In this document: piece by piece, positions 36,308 through 45,148 of the stretch
Layout: each line of letters starts with the position of its first letter
How positions within the stretch are numbered: position 1 is the stretch's first letter
Assembly (NCBI GenBank): GCA_947461445.1
Contig: CANHKV010000007.1
Coordinates: 1-59,769, forward strand
Direction of reading: 5' to 3'
Length of the DNA stretch: 59,769 bases
DNA from: Holosporales bacterium
GTDB taxonomy: Bacteria; Pseudomonadota; Alphaproteobacteria; Holosporales; Holosporaceae
Program-made: the position numbers and the translations under genes
The notes under the pieces: model-generated
Database searches by the model: none
The model's input: the letters and a program-made list of their open reading frames with translations, nothing else
Told to the model about the DNA's origin: nothing

Positions 36308-37168
36308 ATGACTGCGCATTTGCCAGTGATGTGTCAAGAAATCGTACAATTATTTTCAAATCAAAGGGGGCCGCTGCATTTTGTCGATGCTACTTTTGGC
36401 AGAGGGGGACATACCCAAGCTCTGTTACAAGGCATTTCGGGCGCACGCGTGACCGCCATTGATCGAGATCCTGATGCCATTGCTTATGGTCACAGTTTGA
36501 TTCCCGTTTATGGCCATCGTTTGCGTATGGTTCAATCTCGTTTTTCCGATTTTCCCCAGCTGTTTCAAGGAGAGCATATTGCGGGTGTATTGTTTGATTT
36601 TGGGGTTTCGTCACCACAATTGGATAATCCGGCACGTGGTTTTTCTTTTATGCATGATGGTCCGTTGGATATGCGCATGGAAAAAGCTGGGCAATCTGCA
36701 TCCGATTTGGTGAATGATTTACCGGAACATGATTTGGCTGACTTGATTTTTAAATATGGCGAAGAGCGCGCCAGTCGTCGCATCGCCAAAGCCATTGTTC
36801 AATTCAGGTCCAAGACTCCTTTTCAAACAACAGAACAGTTGAGCAGCGTGATTCAAAGTGTTTTACCGCGTAGAGGAAAACAGCATCCAGCGACCAAAAC
36901 GTTTCAAGCATTGCGCATTGCCGTTAATCAAGAAATTGATGAAATAGAGATGGTTTTACCTCGAGTTTTACCCCTGTTGCAACCAGGTGGGTGCATGATC
37001 GTCATGTCATTCCATTCGCTAGAAGATCGTATTGTGAAAAATTTTTTTAAAACATCCGATGCTTTTTCTGAAAAAACAAAAAAACCTATCCGTGCCCAAC
37101 GTGCAGAGGTATGTGCCAATCCGCGATCTCGATCAGCCTGTTTGCGATACGGGGTACGTCCATCATGA
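36308..37168 (+). CDS. rsmH: 16S rRNA (cytosine1402-N4)-methyltransferase
   Basis: A 286-residue SAM-dependent methyltransferase that modifies the ribosomal P-site. It has HLPVMCQEIVQLF at the start, the SAM motif DATFGRGGHTQALL, FDFGVSSPQLD, and the C-terminal motif MSFHSLEDRIVKNFF. ATG 36308 is preceded by AGGAGA at a proper distance, so the few upstream codons in frame are not used. It is the first gene of a short division operon and overlaps ftsL by 4 nt. Confidence 0.96.
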   Translation: MTAHLPVMCQEIVQLFSNQRGPLHFVDATFGRGGHTQALLQGISGARVTAIDRDPDAIAYGHSLIPVYGHRLRMVQSRFSDFPQLFQGEHIAGVLFDFGVSSPQLDNPARGFSFMHDGPLDMRMEKAGQSASDLVNDLPEHDLADLIFKYGEERASRRIAKAIVQFRSKTPFQTTEQLSSVIQSVLPRRGKQHPATKTFQALRIAVNQEIDEIEMVLPRVLPLLQPGGCMIVMSFHSLEDRIVKNFFKTSDAFSEKTKKPIRAQRAEVCANPRSRSACLRYGVRPS

Positions 37169-37434
37169 GGGTCATTTTGTTTTTTACGATTTTAATGACC
37201 ATGATGACGGCTGCTTTTTTATTTCGGGTCAAGCACGAAGTCATTGGCATAGAGCGTCGTATGGTACAATTAACCAGCAATATATCCTCTGTACAAAGAG
37301 AAATGAACACGTTGCGCAATGAATTAGCCCATTTGATTCAACCGGCACGCATGGTGGCAGTGGTGGGAGAAAGCACCCCCATATCCACCTTGAAAAGGAG
37401 CCAGCTGGTCTCATCCCAACCGCCAAGCCATTAA
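37165..37434 (+). CDS. ftsL: Cell division protein FtsL-like
   Basis: An 89-residue bitopic membrane protein: a short N-terminus, one hydrophobic helix (VILFFTILMTMMTAAFLF), then a coiled-coil stretch (IGIERRMVQLTSNISSVQRE) with leucine spacing. The position between rsmH and ftsI, with an ATGA overlap to rsmH, is diagnostic for FtsL, whose sequence is poorly conserved. It joins FtsB and FtsQ to activate FtsWI. Confidence 0.85.
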   Translation: MRVILFFTILMTMMTAAFLFRVKHEVIGIERRMVQLTSNISSVQREMNTLRNELAHLIQPARMVAVVGESTPISTLKRSQLVSSQPPSH

Positions 37435-37435
37435 C

Positions 37436-39094
37436 ATGAAGGATTTTGAATGGGCCTCTCATCGAGAAGAAGGGCGCACCACAGATAACCTTGATTTTGC
37501 CCATGATTGTGTTGGATTGCCAAAATCGCGCGTTTTGATCGTGGGGGCATTTTTTTGTTTTTTGTTGTTTTTGATTATGGTGCGTTTGTGCATCGTGTGT
37601 TTAACCCCTATGGGCTCTACAGATCAGGGAACAAAACACATCGTACGCGCGGCATTATTGGACCGTAACGGGTATTTTTTGGCCAGCAGTTTGGATACGT
37701 TTTCCATTTATGCTCACCCCAACAAAGTAATGGATAAAGAAGAAGCCATTGCCGCATTGATCGGCATTTTTCCCAGCATTGATAAGGCCCGTCTGATTCG
37801 GAATATGCATTCTAAAAAATCTTTTGTGTGGATTTCCAGGCACGTGGCGCCCAATAAAAAAATGGCGGTCAAGGCATTGGGCATTTACGGGTTGGATGTA
37901 CTGAGCGATTCCAAGCGTATTTATCCTATGGATCGCATTTTTTGCCATGTATTGGGGACAACAGATTTGGATCAACAGGGTTTATCCGGCTTGGAAAAGA
38001 GTTTAAACCAGCGTTTGATGCAATCTAATGAACCTGTGCGAACATCCTTTGATTTGCGGGTACAAAATATTTTGTATGATGCGTTATCTCATCAAATTTC
38101 GGAACATAATGCCGTTGGGGGCAATGGCATTATTGTGGATCTGCAAACGGGTGAAATATTGGCCATGGTATCTTTACCCGATTTTTCGCCTTCCCAGCCC
38201 ATTTACCCCACAGATCCTGGATATTTCAATCGAAATATGAGTGGGGTGTATGAATTTGGATCCATTATGAAGATTGCCAATACGGCGGTGCTGTTAGAAA
38301 ACAAAAAAGGGACATTGCGATCGGTTTTTGATGCGTCTAGACCGATTTATATTGGCCGACATCGGGTAACAGATTTTCGTGGACAAAATCGGCCGCTTAA
38401 TGTAGAAGAAGCCTTTGTCTATTCATCCAATATTGCCCATGCAAAAATGGCGGCCGCCGTGGGCGGAGCAGCACAAAAACATTTTTTTGAAAAAATAGGA
38501 TTTTCTCGCAGCATAAAAACAGAATTAGGGTGGTGTGCTCGACCTCTGTTTCCAAAAGGAAATTGGCCTATAGGACGTGTAATGACGGCCGGATACGGTT
38601 ATGGATTTGCCGTTACACCTTTGCATGTGGCGGCCAGTTTAATTCCTCTGGCCACAGGTATAGCAAAACCTGTTACCTTTTTAGCATCTCCCAAATATCC
38701 AGGCGTGCGTATTTTAAAGCCGTCTACGGTCAAGGACATTCTGTATCTAATGGGGCAAGCTGTGGAAAATGGTCAAGCCAAAAAAGCGGCAGCCATCAAC
38801 TGTGTGGTGGGGGCAAAAACGGGAACAGCCAATGTTCGTGTTGGTGGTCGATATGCAGAAAAGCAAAATCTGACGTCTGCGGTGGCTGTTTTTCCTCTAG
38901 AGTCTCCTCGGTACGGCATTGTTCTGTCTATTGATCGGGCAAAAGCAAGCGCAAAAACCTATCATTACGCTACGGCTGGTTGGATGGCGGCACCTGTCAT
39001 TTCTCGATTGGTCCAGGAATTGGCTCCTTTATTGGGTGTGATGACGCCAGAATCTGAAGACAGTGGGGTGGCTGCAAAAAAATCAAAAAAGTAA
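37436..39094 (+). CDS. ftsI: Division-specific peptidoglycan transpeptidase (PBP3/FtsI)
   Basis: Class B penicillin-binding protein of 552 residues with an N-terminal transmembrane helix (IVGAFFCFLLFLIMVRLCIV), a dimerisation-like domain and a transpeptidase domain. All three active-site motifs are intact: SxxK (Ser276-Ile-Met-Lys279), SxN (330-332, SSN) and KTG (461-463). The motif before the serine is YEFGS rather than the usual EPGS. It starts immediately after ftsL (1-nt gap). The murE-type genes that normally follow are absent; a small secreted protein comes next. Confidence 0.95.
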   Translation: MKDFEWASHREEGRTTDNLDFAHDCVGLPKSRVLIVGAFFCFLLFLIMVRLCIVCLTPMGSTDQGTKHIVRAALLDRNGYFLASSLDTFSIYAHPNKVMDKEEAIAALIGIFPSIDKARLIRNMHSKKSFVWISRHVAPNKKMAVKALGIYGLDVLSDSKRIYPMDRIFCHVLGTTDLDQQGLSGLEKSLNQRLMQSNEPVRTSFDLRVQNILYDALSHQISEHNAVGGNGIIVDLQTGEILAMVSLPDFSPSQPIYPTDPGYFNRNMSGVYEFGSIMKIANTAVLLENKKGTLRSVFDASRPIYIGRHRVTDFRGQNRPLNVEEAFVYSSNIAHAKMAAAVGGAAQKHFFEKIGFSRSIKTELGWCARPLFPKGNWPIGRVMTAGYGYGFAVTPLHVAASLIPLATGIAKPVTFLASPKYPGVRILKPSTVKDILYLMGQAVENGQAKKAAAINCVVGAKTGTANVRVGGRYAEKQNLTSAVAVFPLESPRYGIVLSIDRAKASAKTYHYATAGWMAAPVISRLVQELAPLLGVMTPESEDSGVAAKKSKK

Positions 39095-39181
39095 GAATGT
39101 GTTTTCAAAAGAATGGTTGTTTAATCATCTTTCATAGCTGTCCTCGTATAATCAGAAAAATGATTGAATAGAGAGAATAAA

Positions 39182-39565
39182 GTGAATCAATTTTTTCGGA
39201 TCAGTTTGGCCATCGCCATGGCTGTATTGATGACGTCATCTGTGCAAGGGATCAGAGGAGTGGGTGCCGTCGGAGGAGCTGTTGCTCTAAAAGCATTAAA
39301 AAACAACGATAGCAGTAGCAATAGCCAGCCACAAACACCCCCATCACCAACACCCCCACCACAATCTTCTGCCTCACCTGCCGCTGCAGCATCTACGGGA
39401 CTAGCAGCAATGCAAACAAGCGGTCAACTGGTTACCGTTGCTCTGACAAAAATGCAAACCATCATAAAAAATGTTACGTCGTGTGAATATCCTTATCGGT
39501 GGGGTGTTTTTGCAGGGGATTATTGTTACCGTCAATGCTCTGTGATTTGTGCGCCCCCTCTGTAA
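39182..39565 (+). CDS. Unrecognised secreted protein with Pro-rich linker and Cys-rich tail
   Basis: A 127-residue protein with a signal peptide (FRISLAIAMAVLMTSSVQG), a Gly/Ala-rich segment, a Ser/Gln/Pro linker (about residues 50-70, PPSPTPPPQSSAS), and a C-terminal region with four Cys (SCEYPY, DYCYRQCSVIC). The start is taken as GTG 39182 because GAGAG lies 6 nt upstream; TTG 39164 is also in frame. No family is recognised. It sits between ftsI and tRNA-Arg and may be a disulfide-bearing periplasmic protein. Confidence 0.55.
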   Translation: MNQFFRISLAIAMAVLMTSSVQGIRGVGAVGGAVALKALKNNDSSSNSQPQTPPSPTPPPQSSASPAAAASTGLAAMQTSGQLVTVALTKMQTIIKNVTSCEYPYRWGVFAGDYCYRQCSVICAPPL

Positions 39566-39653
39566 GTAGACCGTTTGACAAGAATTACCCTTCCAAACCC
39601 CATACCCCGTCTTGTCATGAACAAAAAAATGGGTCATCATAACGTTATGTTGT

Positions 39654-39730
39654 GCGCCTTTAGCTCAGCTGGATAGAGCATCGGCCTTCTAAGCCGGTTG
39701 TCGCAGGTTCGAATCCTGCAAGGCGTGCCA
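39654..39730 (+). tRNA. tRNA-Arg (anticodon UCU)
   Basis: A 77-nt tRNA with a 7-bp acceptor stem (GCGCCTT with AAGGCGT), the D-loop TAGCTCAGCTGGATAGAGCA, an anticodon loop CTTCTAA giving UCU, a T-loop GGTTCGAATCC and an encoded CCA end. It reads AGA and AGG codons. It lies alone between the small secreted-protein gene and tolQ. Confidence 0.97.
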
Positions 39731-39905
39731 AAACATCGTATTATTTTATGCATCCAAATTTTTCATCCATGATTTTATAAAAGAATGGTCAGAGAGAAGA
39801 ATTCTAGGCTTTCCCTCTTTACAAACCATTTCCTAGGTGATGGAATACACAAAAGACCTTTGGGATGTCTGATTCACAGATACAAGGTTACAGGAGGAAG
39901 CAGTC

Positions 39906-40577
39906 GTGGAAATGCATACAGTATCAGCACAAGGGTTATCTTTTGTCGGGTTATTTCTGCAGGCTGATTGGATTGTCAAAACGGTGATTATCATCTTATT
40001 TTTGGCCTCAGCCATGTCGTGGGGCATCATTTTTTCTAAATGGTATATGTTGCGTCAGTACAACAGAGAAGCCGATGAAACCAGCAATACCTTTTCAGAT
40101 GCCAGCATGGATAAAATTGATGGACGGTTTAATCACGGTGGTTCCACCCAGTATATGGTCAGTATTGCCGCCCAAGAATGGCGCCATATGAAGCGATTTC
40201 CAGGTCTGGATCAACGACAACTGGGGCTGCAACGATTGGAACAATTGCTGGCCATGCATATGGACCAAGAACGTGAACGCATGAGTACACAGATGAGTGT
40301 GTTGGCCTCTATTGGGTCTATGGCGGCGTTTGTGGGGTTGTTTGGGACCGTTTGGGGAATTATGAATAGTTTTCAGGCCATTGCCATGAGCAAGAATACG
40401 TCTTTGGCGGTGGTGGCGCCCGGTATTGCCGAGGCATTGTTTGCCACAGCCATTGGATTACTGGTGGCCATCCCAGCCTCTGTGGGGTACAGTAAATTAA
40501 CGAGTTCTATCAACAGTTATGCCATGAGAATGGAGATTTTTTCCCAAGAACTCTTGGCCTGGTGCATGAGGTTATAA
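39906..40577 (+). CDS. tolQ: Tol-Pal proton channel subunit TolQ
   Basis: A 223-residue inner-membrane protein with three helices: the first near residues 20-45 (VKTVIIILFLASAMSWGIIF), the others in the C-terminal half (VGLFGTVWGIMNSF and ALFATAIGLLVAIPASV). These match the TolQ/ExbB family. The start is GTG 39906, preceded by GGAGG 8 nt upstream. It heads a tolQRA operon, tolR beginning 3 nt after its stop. TolQR uses the proton gradient to drive TolA. Confidence 0.95.
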   Translation: MEMHTVSAQGLSFVGLFLQADWIVKTVIIILFLASAMSWGIIFSKWYMLRQYNREADETSNTFSDASMDKIDGRFNHGGSTQYMVSIAAQEWRHMKRFPGLDQRQLGLQRLEQLLAMHMDQERERMSTQMSVLASIGSMAAFVGLFGTVWGIMNSFQAIAMSKNTSLAVVAPGIAEALFATAIGLLVAIPASVGYSKLTSSINSYAMRMEIFSQELLAWCMRL

Positions 40578-40580
40578 TTG

Positions 40581-41006
40581 ATGAAACGTCGTCGCTCTTC
40601 TCGTCAACAACCTGCATTACGTCATGAAATTAATGTGACGCCTTTTGTAGATGTCATGTTGGTTTTATTGATTATTTTTATGGTTTCTGCCCCCATGATG
40701 CAGGTCAGTGTGCCTGTGAATTTGCCCCAGGGCGGATCAGGAACCAGTACAGAGGTTGATGATCCAATTATTGTGAGCATTGATGAGCAAGAGCAGTTGT
40801 TTTTAAAGGATACTGCAATGGATCAATCTCAATTGTTGGCCCATTTGGCATCCCTGCCCAGTGGTTCTGCATCCAAGATTTATTTGCGTGGGTCGCGTTC
40901 CATCCCCTATAATGCAGTCATCAAAGTCATGAATTTATTAAAAGCAGCGGGTTTTTCCCAAATTCATTTGGTGGTGGAACAGGCAATGGAAGGTAAGAAA
41001 AAGTGA
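40581..41006 (+). CDS. tolR: Tol-Pal protein TolR
   Basis: A 141-residue ExbD/TolR protein with a basic N-terminus, a single transmembrane helix carrying the conserved Asp ([19 protein letters not shown]) and a periplasmic domain. It forms the proton-conducting unit with TolQ. The frame also opens at TTG 40578, but ATG 40581 fits. tolA overlaps its last codons by 4 nt (GTGA). Confidence 0.95.
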   Translation: MKRRRSSRQQPALRHEINVTPFVDVMLVLLIIFMVSAPMMQVSVPVNLPQGGSGTSTEVDDPIIVSIDEQEQLFLKDTAMDQSQLLAHLASLPSGSASKIYLRGSRSIPYNAVIKVMNLLKAAGFSQIHLVVEQAMEGKKK

Positions 41007-41986
41007 GAATATGGGCATTTTCAATCTCTTTTTTAATGCATATTGGGTTCATTTCATTGTTTTTTTTGCAAAACAATTTGTTTCCCCCAAAAACGCCTCC
41101 TGTTTTATCGGACATCAGTGCATGTTCTATCCCCTTAGAAGTAACAGCCGTCAGTGACATTTCTTGTGCGCCCATTTCTCGACCAAAATCACAGGTTTCG
41201 GAACCAGAGCCAGACAAACAGGTTGTCCAAGATGTATTACCCCAGCCAAAAATCGAGCCTGCACCTCAACCCGCTCCCGAACCTGAACCTATTCCAGAAC
41301 CCGCTCCCGAACCTGAACCTATTCCAGAACCCGCTCCCGAACCTGAACCTATTTCAGAACCCGAGCCCGCACCTGAACCCACGGCACCTGTGGTACCCAA
41401 AAAACAGCTTAAAAAAGAGGTTGAACGGCCCAAGAAAAAGAAAGATTCTAAGAAAAAAGATCAGAAAAAGTCAAAATCACATGCAAAAAAAGAAAAATCC
41501 AAATATGTGGATCCAGTAGAAGAATTATTAAAAAAGCACAGGGAATCTCAAAAAAAAAAGTCAAAGATTTCTGACTCTATTAACGTAAATCGAGACAAGG
41601 ATTTGGTTCGCGGTTCCAGCGCAGAGACTCCCATTACGGATCCTGATTCCGATTCGGAATATGGTGCACCCGCCATTGGACCGCAAATGAGCATGAGTGA
41701 AATGGATCGCATTCAGCGATTGTTTGAAAATGCTTGGACCATTCCATTGCGTGCAAGCGAAGGTGGAAAATTAATCATTCAGGTCCGCATTGCCATGAAT
41801 CGTAATGGCACAGTGAATCATGCAGAAATCCTCCATGATTCCAGCAGCAGAGATCATCCCGTCTATCCTATTGGTTGCGACAGCGTATTGCGTGCCGTTA
41901 ATCAGTTTCGTACAGAATCATTGCCGCTGCGAAAAGAAACCTATGCCCAATGGCGAGACATCGTGATTACTTTTTCCCCAAAATAA
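41003..41986 (+). CDS. tolA: TolA, periplasm-spanning Tol-Pal protein
   Basis: A 327-residue protein with an N-terminal anchor ([19 protein letters not shown]), a Pro/Glu-rich region with three exact 10-residue repeats ([10 protein letters not shown] type), a Lys-rich stretch (about residues 130-190) and a C-terminal TolA/TonB-like domain ([20 protein letters not shown]). It links TolQR to Pal and the outer membrane during division. The GTG start overlaps the tolR stop. The Pro-rich spacer in place of a long Ala-rich helix resembles TonB. Confidence 0.9.
   Translation: MRIWAFSISFLMHIGFISLFFLQNNLFPPKTPPVLSDISACSIPLEVTAVSDISCAPISRPKSQVSEPEPDKQVVQDVLPQPKIEPAPQPAPEPEPIPEPAPEPEPIPEPAPEPEPISEPEPAPEPTAPVVPKKQLKKEVERPKKKKDSKKKDQKKSKSHAKKEKSKYVDPVEELLKKHRESQKKKSKISDSINVNRDKDLVRGSSAETPITDPDSDSEYGAPAIGPQMSMSEMDRIQRLFENAWTIPLRASEGGKLIIQVRIAMNRNGTVNHAEILHDSSSRDHPVYPIGCDSVLRAVNQFRTESLPLRKETYAQWRDIVITFSPK
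41270..41359 (+). repeat. 30-bp tandem repeat, three copies, inside tolA
   Basis: Three nearly identical 30-bp units (41270, 41300, 41330) encode [10 protein letters not shown]-type decapeptides of the spacer. Copy number may vary between strains because the units are in frame. Confidence 0.85.
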
Positions 41987-42026
41987 CTCGAAAATCTATG
42001 CATAAACCCAAGGTATAGGCAGAAAG

Positions 42027-42040
42027 TCAGATATATCTGA
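42027..42040. repeat. Perfect 14-bp palindrome after tolA
   Basis: TCAGATATATCTGA is fully self-complementary and lies 41 nt after the tolA stop, with no T-run after it. It could be a protein-binding dyad; nothing else supports a function. Confidence 0.3.
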
Positions 42041-42114
42041 TAGAGGTGTCTGGCCTTGCCAAAGCACAGACCATTCACAGGAACCAATGAATGGAAACCC
42101 TCTGGCAGGGGAAA

Positions 42115-42501
42115 TTAACGATACCGCATGGTGCAACCAGATCGAGAAAATAATGGCTCTGGGGTATTACAATCATGGCGCCGTGTCCATAAATAATCCA
42201 AAACAGGATTCTGTTTGTGCTGCTCATGGTGCAACGATGCGCCATTCAAAGTGGCATCCAGTGCATCCAATATTTTTTGTTCTTGCTGCAGCAAACGAAA
42301 TTCATCCCAAAGTAAGGAATCATTGGTGGGCTCTGGGAATGAGGTGGTATTTTTGCATCGTTTGATCCAGTGTTTTCTGCATTTTTCCCAATCATTTTGC
42401 CAACGTTGAATCATTTTTCTGGCGTGACGGGTAATAAAATATCGGGCATTTTTTAAAATGGGTGTCACGCTGGAATCTTTTTCAGATACGGGATAATGCA
42501 T
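42115..42501 (-). CDS. Unrecognised 128-residue basic protein
   Basis: An ORF between tolA and a small secreted-protein gene, read on the minus strand. It has no signal peptide or membrane segment. It is rich in Arg, Lys, His and Trp (for example RHARKMIQRWQNDWEKCRKH) and ends with CTMRYR. Its composition is more protein-like than the overlapping plus-strand ORF (42087-42365). No family is recognised and no strong ribosome binding site is seen; it may be real or chance. Confidence 0.4.
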   Translation of the reverse strand: MHYPVSEKDSSVTPILKNARYFITRHARKMIQRWQNDWEKCRKHWIKRCKNTTSFPEPTNDSLLWDEFRLLQQEQKILDALDATLNGASLHHEQHKQNPVLDYLWTRRHDCNTPEPLFSRSGCTMRYR

Positions 42502-42731
42502 TCATGAACCATTTGTTTAAAACTATAATTATTACCACAATAACGAGTATTGATTAACTAAAGGTTAAAAATATTCCAATTTGATTAATATTTTATTTTT
42601 ATTTTAAATAATTTTTTATAAAAATTAAAAAATGATAAAGTATTTTTGATAAAAAAGAGGGATAATTTTTGGAGTTTTTTAAAGCTTGTGCCGCTATGGT
42701 TTCAAAATAAGTGTACGTTATGGGTGTAAAA

Positions 42732-42983
42732 ATGGATAAATGCAAAATTCTTCTGGCATGGGCACTGTCTATGGGGGTAATGGGCGTGATGGGTAGTGAA
42801 AATAGCACGTGTTGCGAAATAAATTGTCGACAAAACGCTGTGAATAGGGCTCAAAATTATGGGGATTTTTTATCCGCAGCAGCAAAATGCAAGGGACCAT
42901 TCAACAATGCCAGCTTTAATTCCCATGATCAATCGTCGCCTCCATCGGATTATAGTAACACAGGTGTGTTTAGCGGCCGATGA
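42732..42983 (+). CDS. Small secreted Cys-containing protein, unrecognised
   Basis: An 83-residue protein with a signal peptide (CKILLAWALSMGVMGVMG) and a mature part of about 60 residues with several Cys (STCCEINCRQ, AAKCKG), ending in a Ser/Asn/Gly-rich tail. The start is ATG 42732; the frame opens earlier at GTG 42711. It lies after a long AT-rich stretch that may hold its promoter. The function is unknown. Confidence 0.5.
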   Translation: MDKCKILLAWALSMGVMGVMGSENSTCCEINCRQNAVNRAQNYGDFLSAAAKCKGPFNNASFNSHDQSSPPSDYSNTGVFSGR

Positions 42984-43110
42984 TGGATGCCCTTGGACAG
43001 TTTGGTGGCGTACAGGTTGCATCTCGTTGGTTTCGCGTCCTTGGATCGTTCCTGAAACCCCTTACTGGCATGGTTTTTTACCTGTGGCTTTGCGTTACAC
43101 CATCAGCCGT

Positions 43111-45141
43111 TCAACCTGCCGCCAATATGTCTGATGGGCTGTACCCAAATAATTTTAATAGGGGGGTAAGGGCAAGAGGGTGGTGGTTCAAGAGATGGTG
43201 TGCATCATCCATGGTGGATAGGGCCAGGTGATGCAGCCACGGATCTTCTTTTTTGGAAAAACGCATCGCACCATGACCACTTTGTTCGGTCCCTAAAATC
43301 GTTCCGCTGCCTCGCCACACCCAATCTTGCTCTGCAATTTTAAATCCATCTTGGCATGTGCGCATGAATTGTAATCGTTGTCGGGCGCTGTGACTTAATG
43401 GAGCAGAGTACAGGAAAAAACAATGCCCAGGGGTGGAATCTCTGCCCACACGACCACGTAGTTGGTGCAACTGGGATAGACCAAAACGTGTACTTTCCTC
43501 GATAATCATGGTGGATGCTTGGGATACGTGAACACCGACCTCGATCACCGTTGTGGTGACCAAAAGGGGGTGTATGCCTGCCGAAAATGCCCTTATGGCG
43601 GCTTGTTTTTCTGATGCGGACAATCGGCCATGTACAATGCCTACCTGGCCAGGGAAAAGGTTTTGCCAATAGGTGTAACGATGCTGAACGCCCAAATCCT
43701 CATCATCGATTGAGGGACAAACCCAGTACACACATTCTTTCCGATCCAGACATTTTTGAATCCAAGGGAGAAAGTCCTCTATTTTTTCAGCAGAAACCAC
43801 ATAACTGGTTACTGGTATGGCATTGTCACGTTTCTCAATCACACTGACATCCATATCCCCAGTAATCAAGCGTTGAAATGTACGTGGAATGGGGGTCGCA
43901 CTGAGAAACAGTACATGGGGATTATGCCCTTTGTTCGAAAGGATTAATCGCTGTTGCACACCAAAACGTTGTTGCTCGTCAATGACCACCAATGCCAAAT
44001 GCTCGAACTGGACAGAATCGTATAACAATGCATGAGTGCCCAAAATAATAGGGGCATGATCGGGACCAATGCGAACCCCTTTTCCCAAAATTAATTGTAT
44101 GGGAATATCTTTTAACCAGCATTGTAACAATGCAAAATGTTGTCGAATCAGAGTCTCTGTTGGTGCCATCAAACAGGCCTGTTTTCCCGATGCGGCCACT
44201 TGGATCATGGCCAAAAAGGCCACCACCGTTTTTCCACTGCCCACATCGCCATTTAACAAACGCAGCATGGGCTTTTCACCGCACAGCTCTTGACGTATGG
44301 TTTCCCAAGCCATCTGTTGGGTTTGGGTTAAATCATGACCAAATTCCCCTAAAAACCCATCTTGAATCGTGGTGTTTGGGGGAATGCACAAGGGCGCTGA
44401 TCCCTGAAAACGTGCAGCATGATGCCACTGTGTGCTGGCCATATGCTTTGCAATCCATTCGGCTCTGGCCAATGGGATTTTCCATGCCGCATGATGATTG
44501 GTCACAGAGCAATCGCCAGGAAAATGAGCCGTTTTAAAACAGGCATGCCACGACAAGGCCTCCGTCGGTCCTGCATTGTGTTGAGAATACTCCCTCTGTG
44601 GTGCATTGTGTTGGGGCATGACAATAGGGGACCACGATTGATCCGGCCAATGATTCAAAATATAGAGAATCCATTTAGAAAAACGCTGATTTTTGATGCC
44701 TTTTGGCAATGTATATTCTGGCATGATCAGGATTTTTTTATCAGGTTCTGGCCAAGGATCTGCTGGCTCTGGATGCACGATTTGGGCTAATCCATCAATA
44801 GAATAGGTGATATTGCCCTTGACCCACATACGAGATTTGGGGATCCACACTGGCTTTGGGTTTTGAAAAAAGACCAACGTCACGGCCGTTCCATCCACCA
44901 TGGTGCAAGGAATAATCCAGGGGTTACGTCGGATTTTAATCCCCACAGTTATTTCCACGTACACCGGACCCCTTTGGGGCAAAAGGTTTTTTTGATAGTG
45001 TACGTAGTTTTTTGGCAAGCAAGACAACAGGTCAAAAAATGTAAGCATTCCAGCATGGCTTAGACGGCGTCCTAACAAGGGGCCAATGCCCGGAATCCAT
45101 TGGACTTTGGTTTGTAAAAACGTCCAAACACACCCCTTCAT
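43111..45141 (-). CDS. recG: ATP-dependent DNA helicase RecG
   Basis: A 676-residue helicase that remodels stalled replication forks and branched DNA. It has the N-terminal wedge/OB domain (start MKGCVWTFLQTKVQWIPGIGPLLG), Walker A GDVGSGKT, the DEQQRFG box in the DEQH position, LSATPIPRT, the QLRGRVGRD motif VI region, and a RecG C-terminal tail. It ends 127 nt after the small secreted-protein gene on the opposite strand. pntB lies immediately upstream (8-nt gap), suggesting co-transcription. Confidence 0.95.
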   Translation of the reverse strand: MKGCVWTFLQTKVQWIPGIGPLLGRRLSHAGMLTFFDLLSCLPKNYVHYQKNLLPQRGPVYVEITVGIKIRRNPWIIPCTMVDGTAVTLVFFQNPKPVWIPKSRMWVKGNITYSIDGLAQIVHPEPADPWPEPDKKILIMPEYTLPKGIKNQRFSKWILYILNHWPDQSWSPIVMPQHNAPQREYSQHNAGPTEALSWHACFKTAHFPGDCSVTNHHAAWKIPLARAEWIAKHMASTQWHHAARFQGSAPLCIPPNTTIQDGFLGEFGHDLTQTQQMAWETIRQELCGEKPMLRLLNGDVGSGKTVVAFLAMIQVAASGKQACLMAPTETLIRQHFALLQCWLKDIPIQLILGKGVRIGPDHAPIILGTHALLYDSVQFEHLALVVIDEQQRFGVQQRLILSNKGHNPHVLFLSATPIPRTFQRLITGDMDVSVIEKRDNAIPVTSYVVSAEKIEDFLPWIQKCLDRKECVYWVCPSIDDEDLGVQHRYTYWQNLFPGQVGIVHGRLSASEKQAAIRAFSAGIHPLLVTTTVIEVGVHVSQASTMIIEESTRFGLSQLHQLRGRVGRDSTPGHCFFLYSAPLSHSARQRLQFMRTCQDGFKIAEQDWVWRGSGTILGTEQSGHGAMRFSKKEDPWLHHLALSTMDDAHHLLNHHPLALTPLLKLFGYSPSDILAAG

Positions 45142-45148
45142 CGGCTGC

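Noticed and set aside
42087-42365. Plus-strand ORF overlapping the 128-residue minus-strand ORF
   Set aside because: The opposite-strand ORF is longer and has a more protein-like composition; neither is certain.
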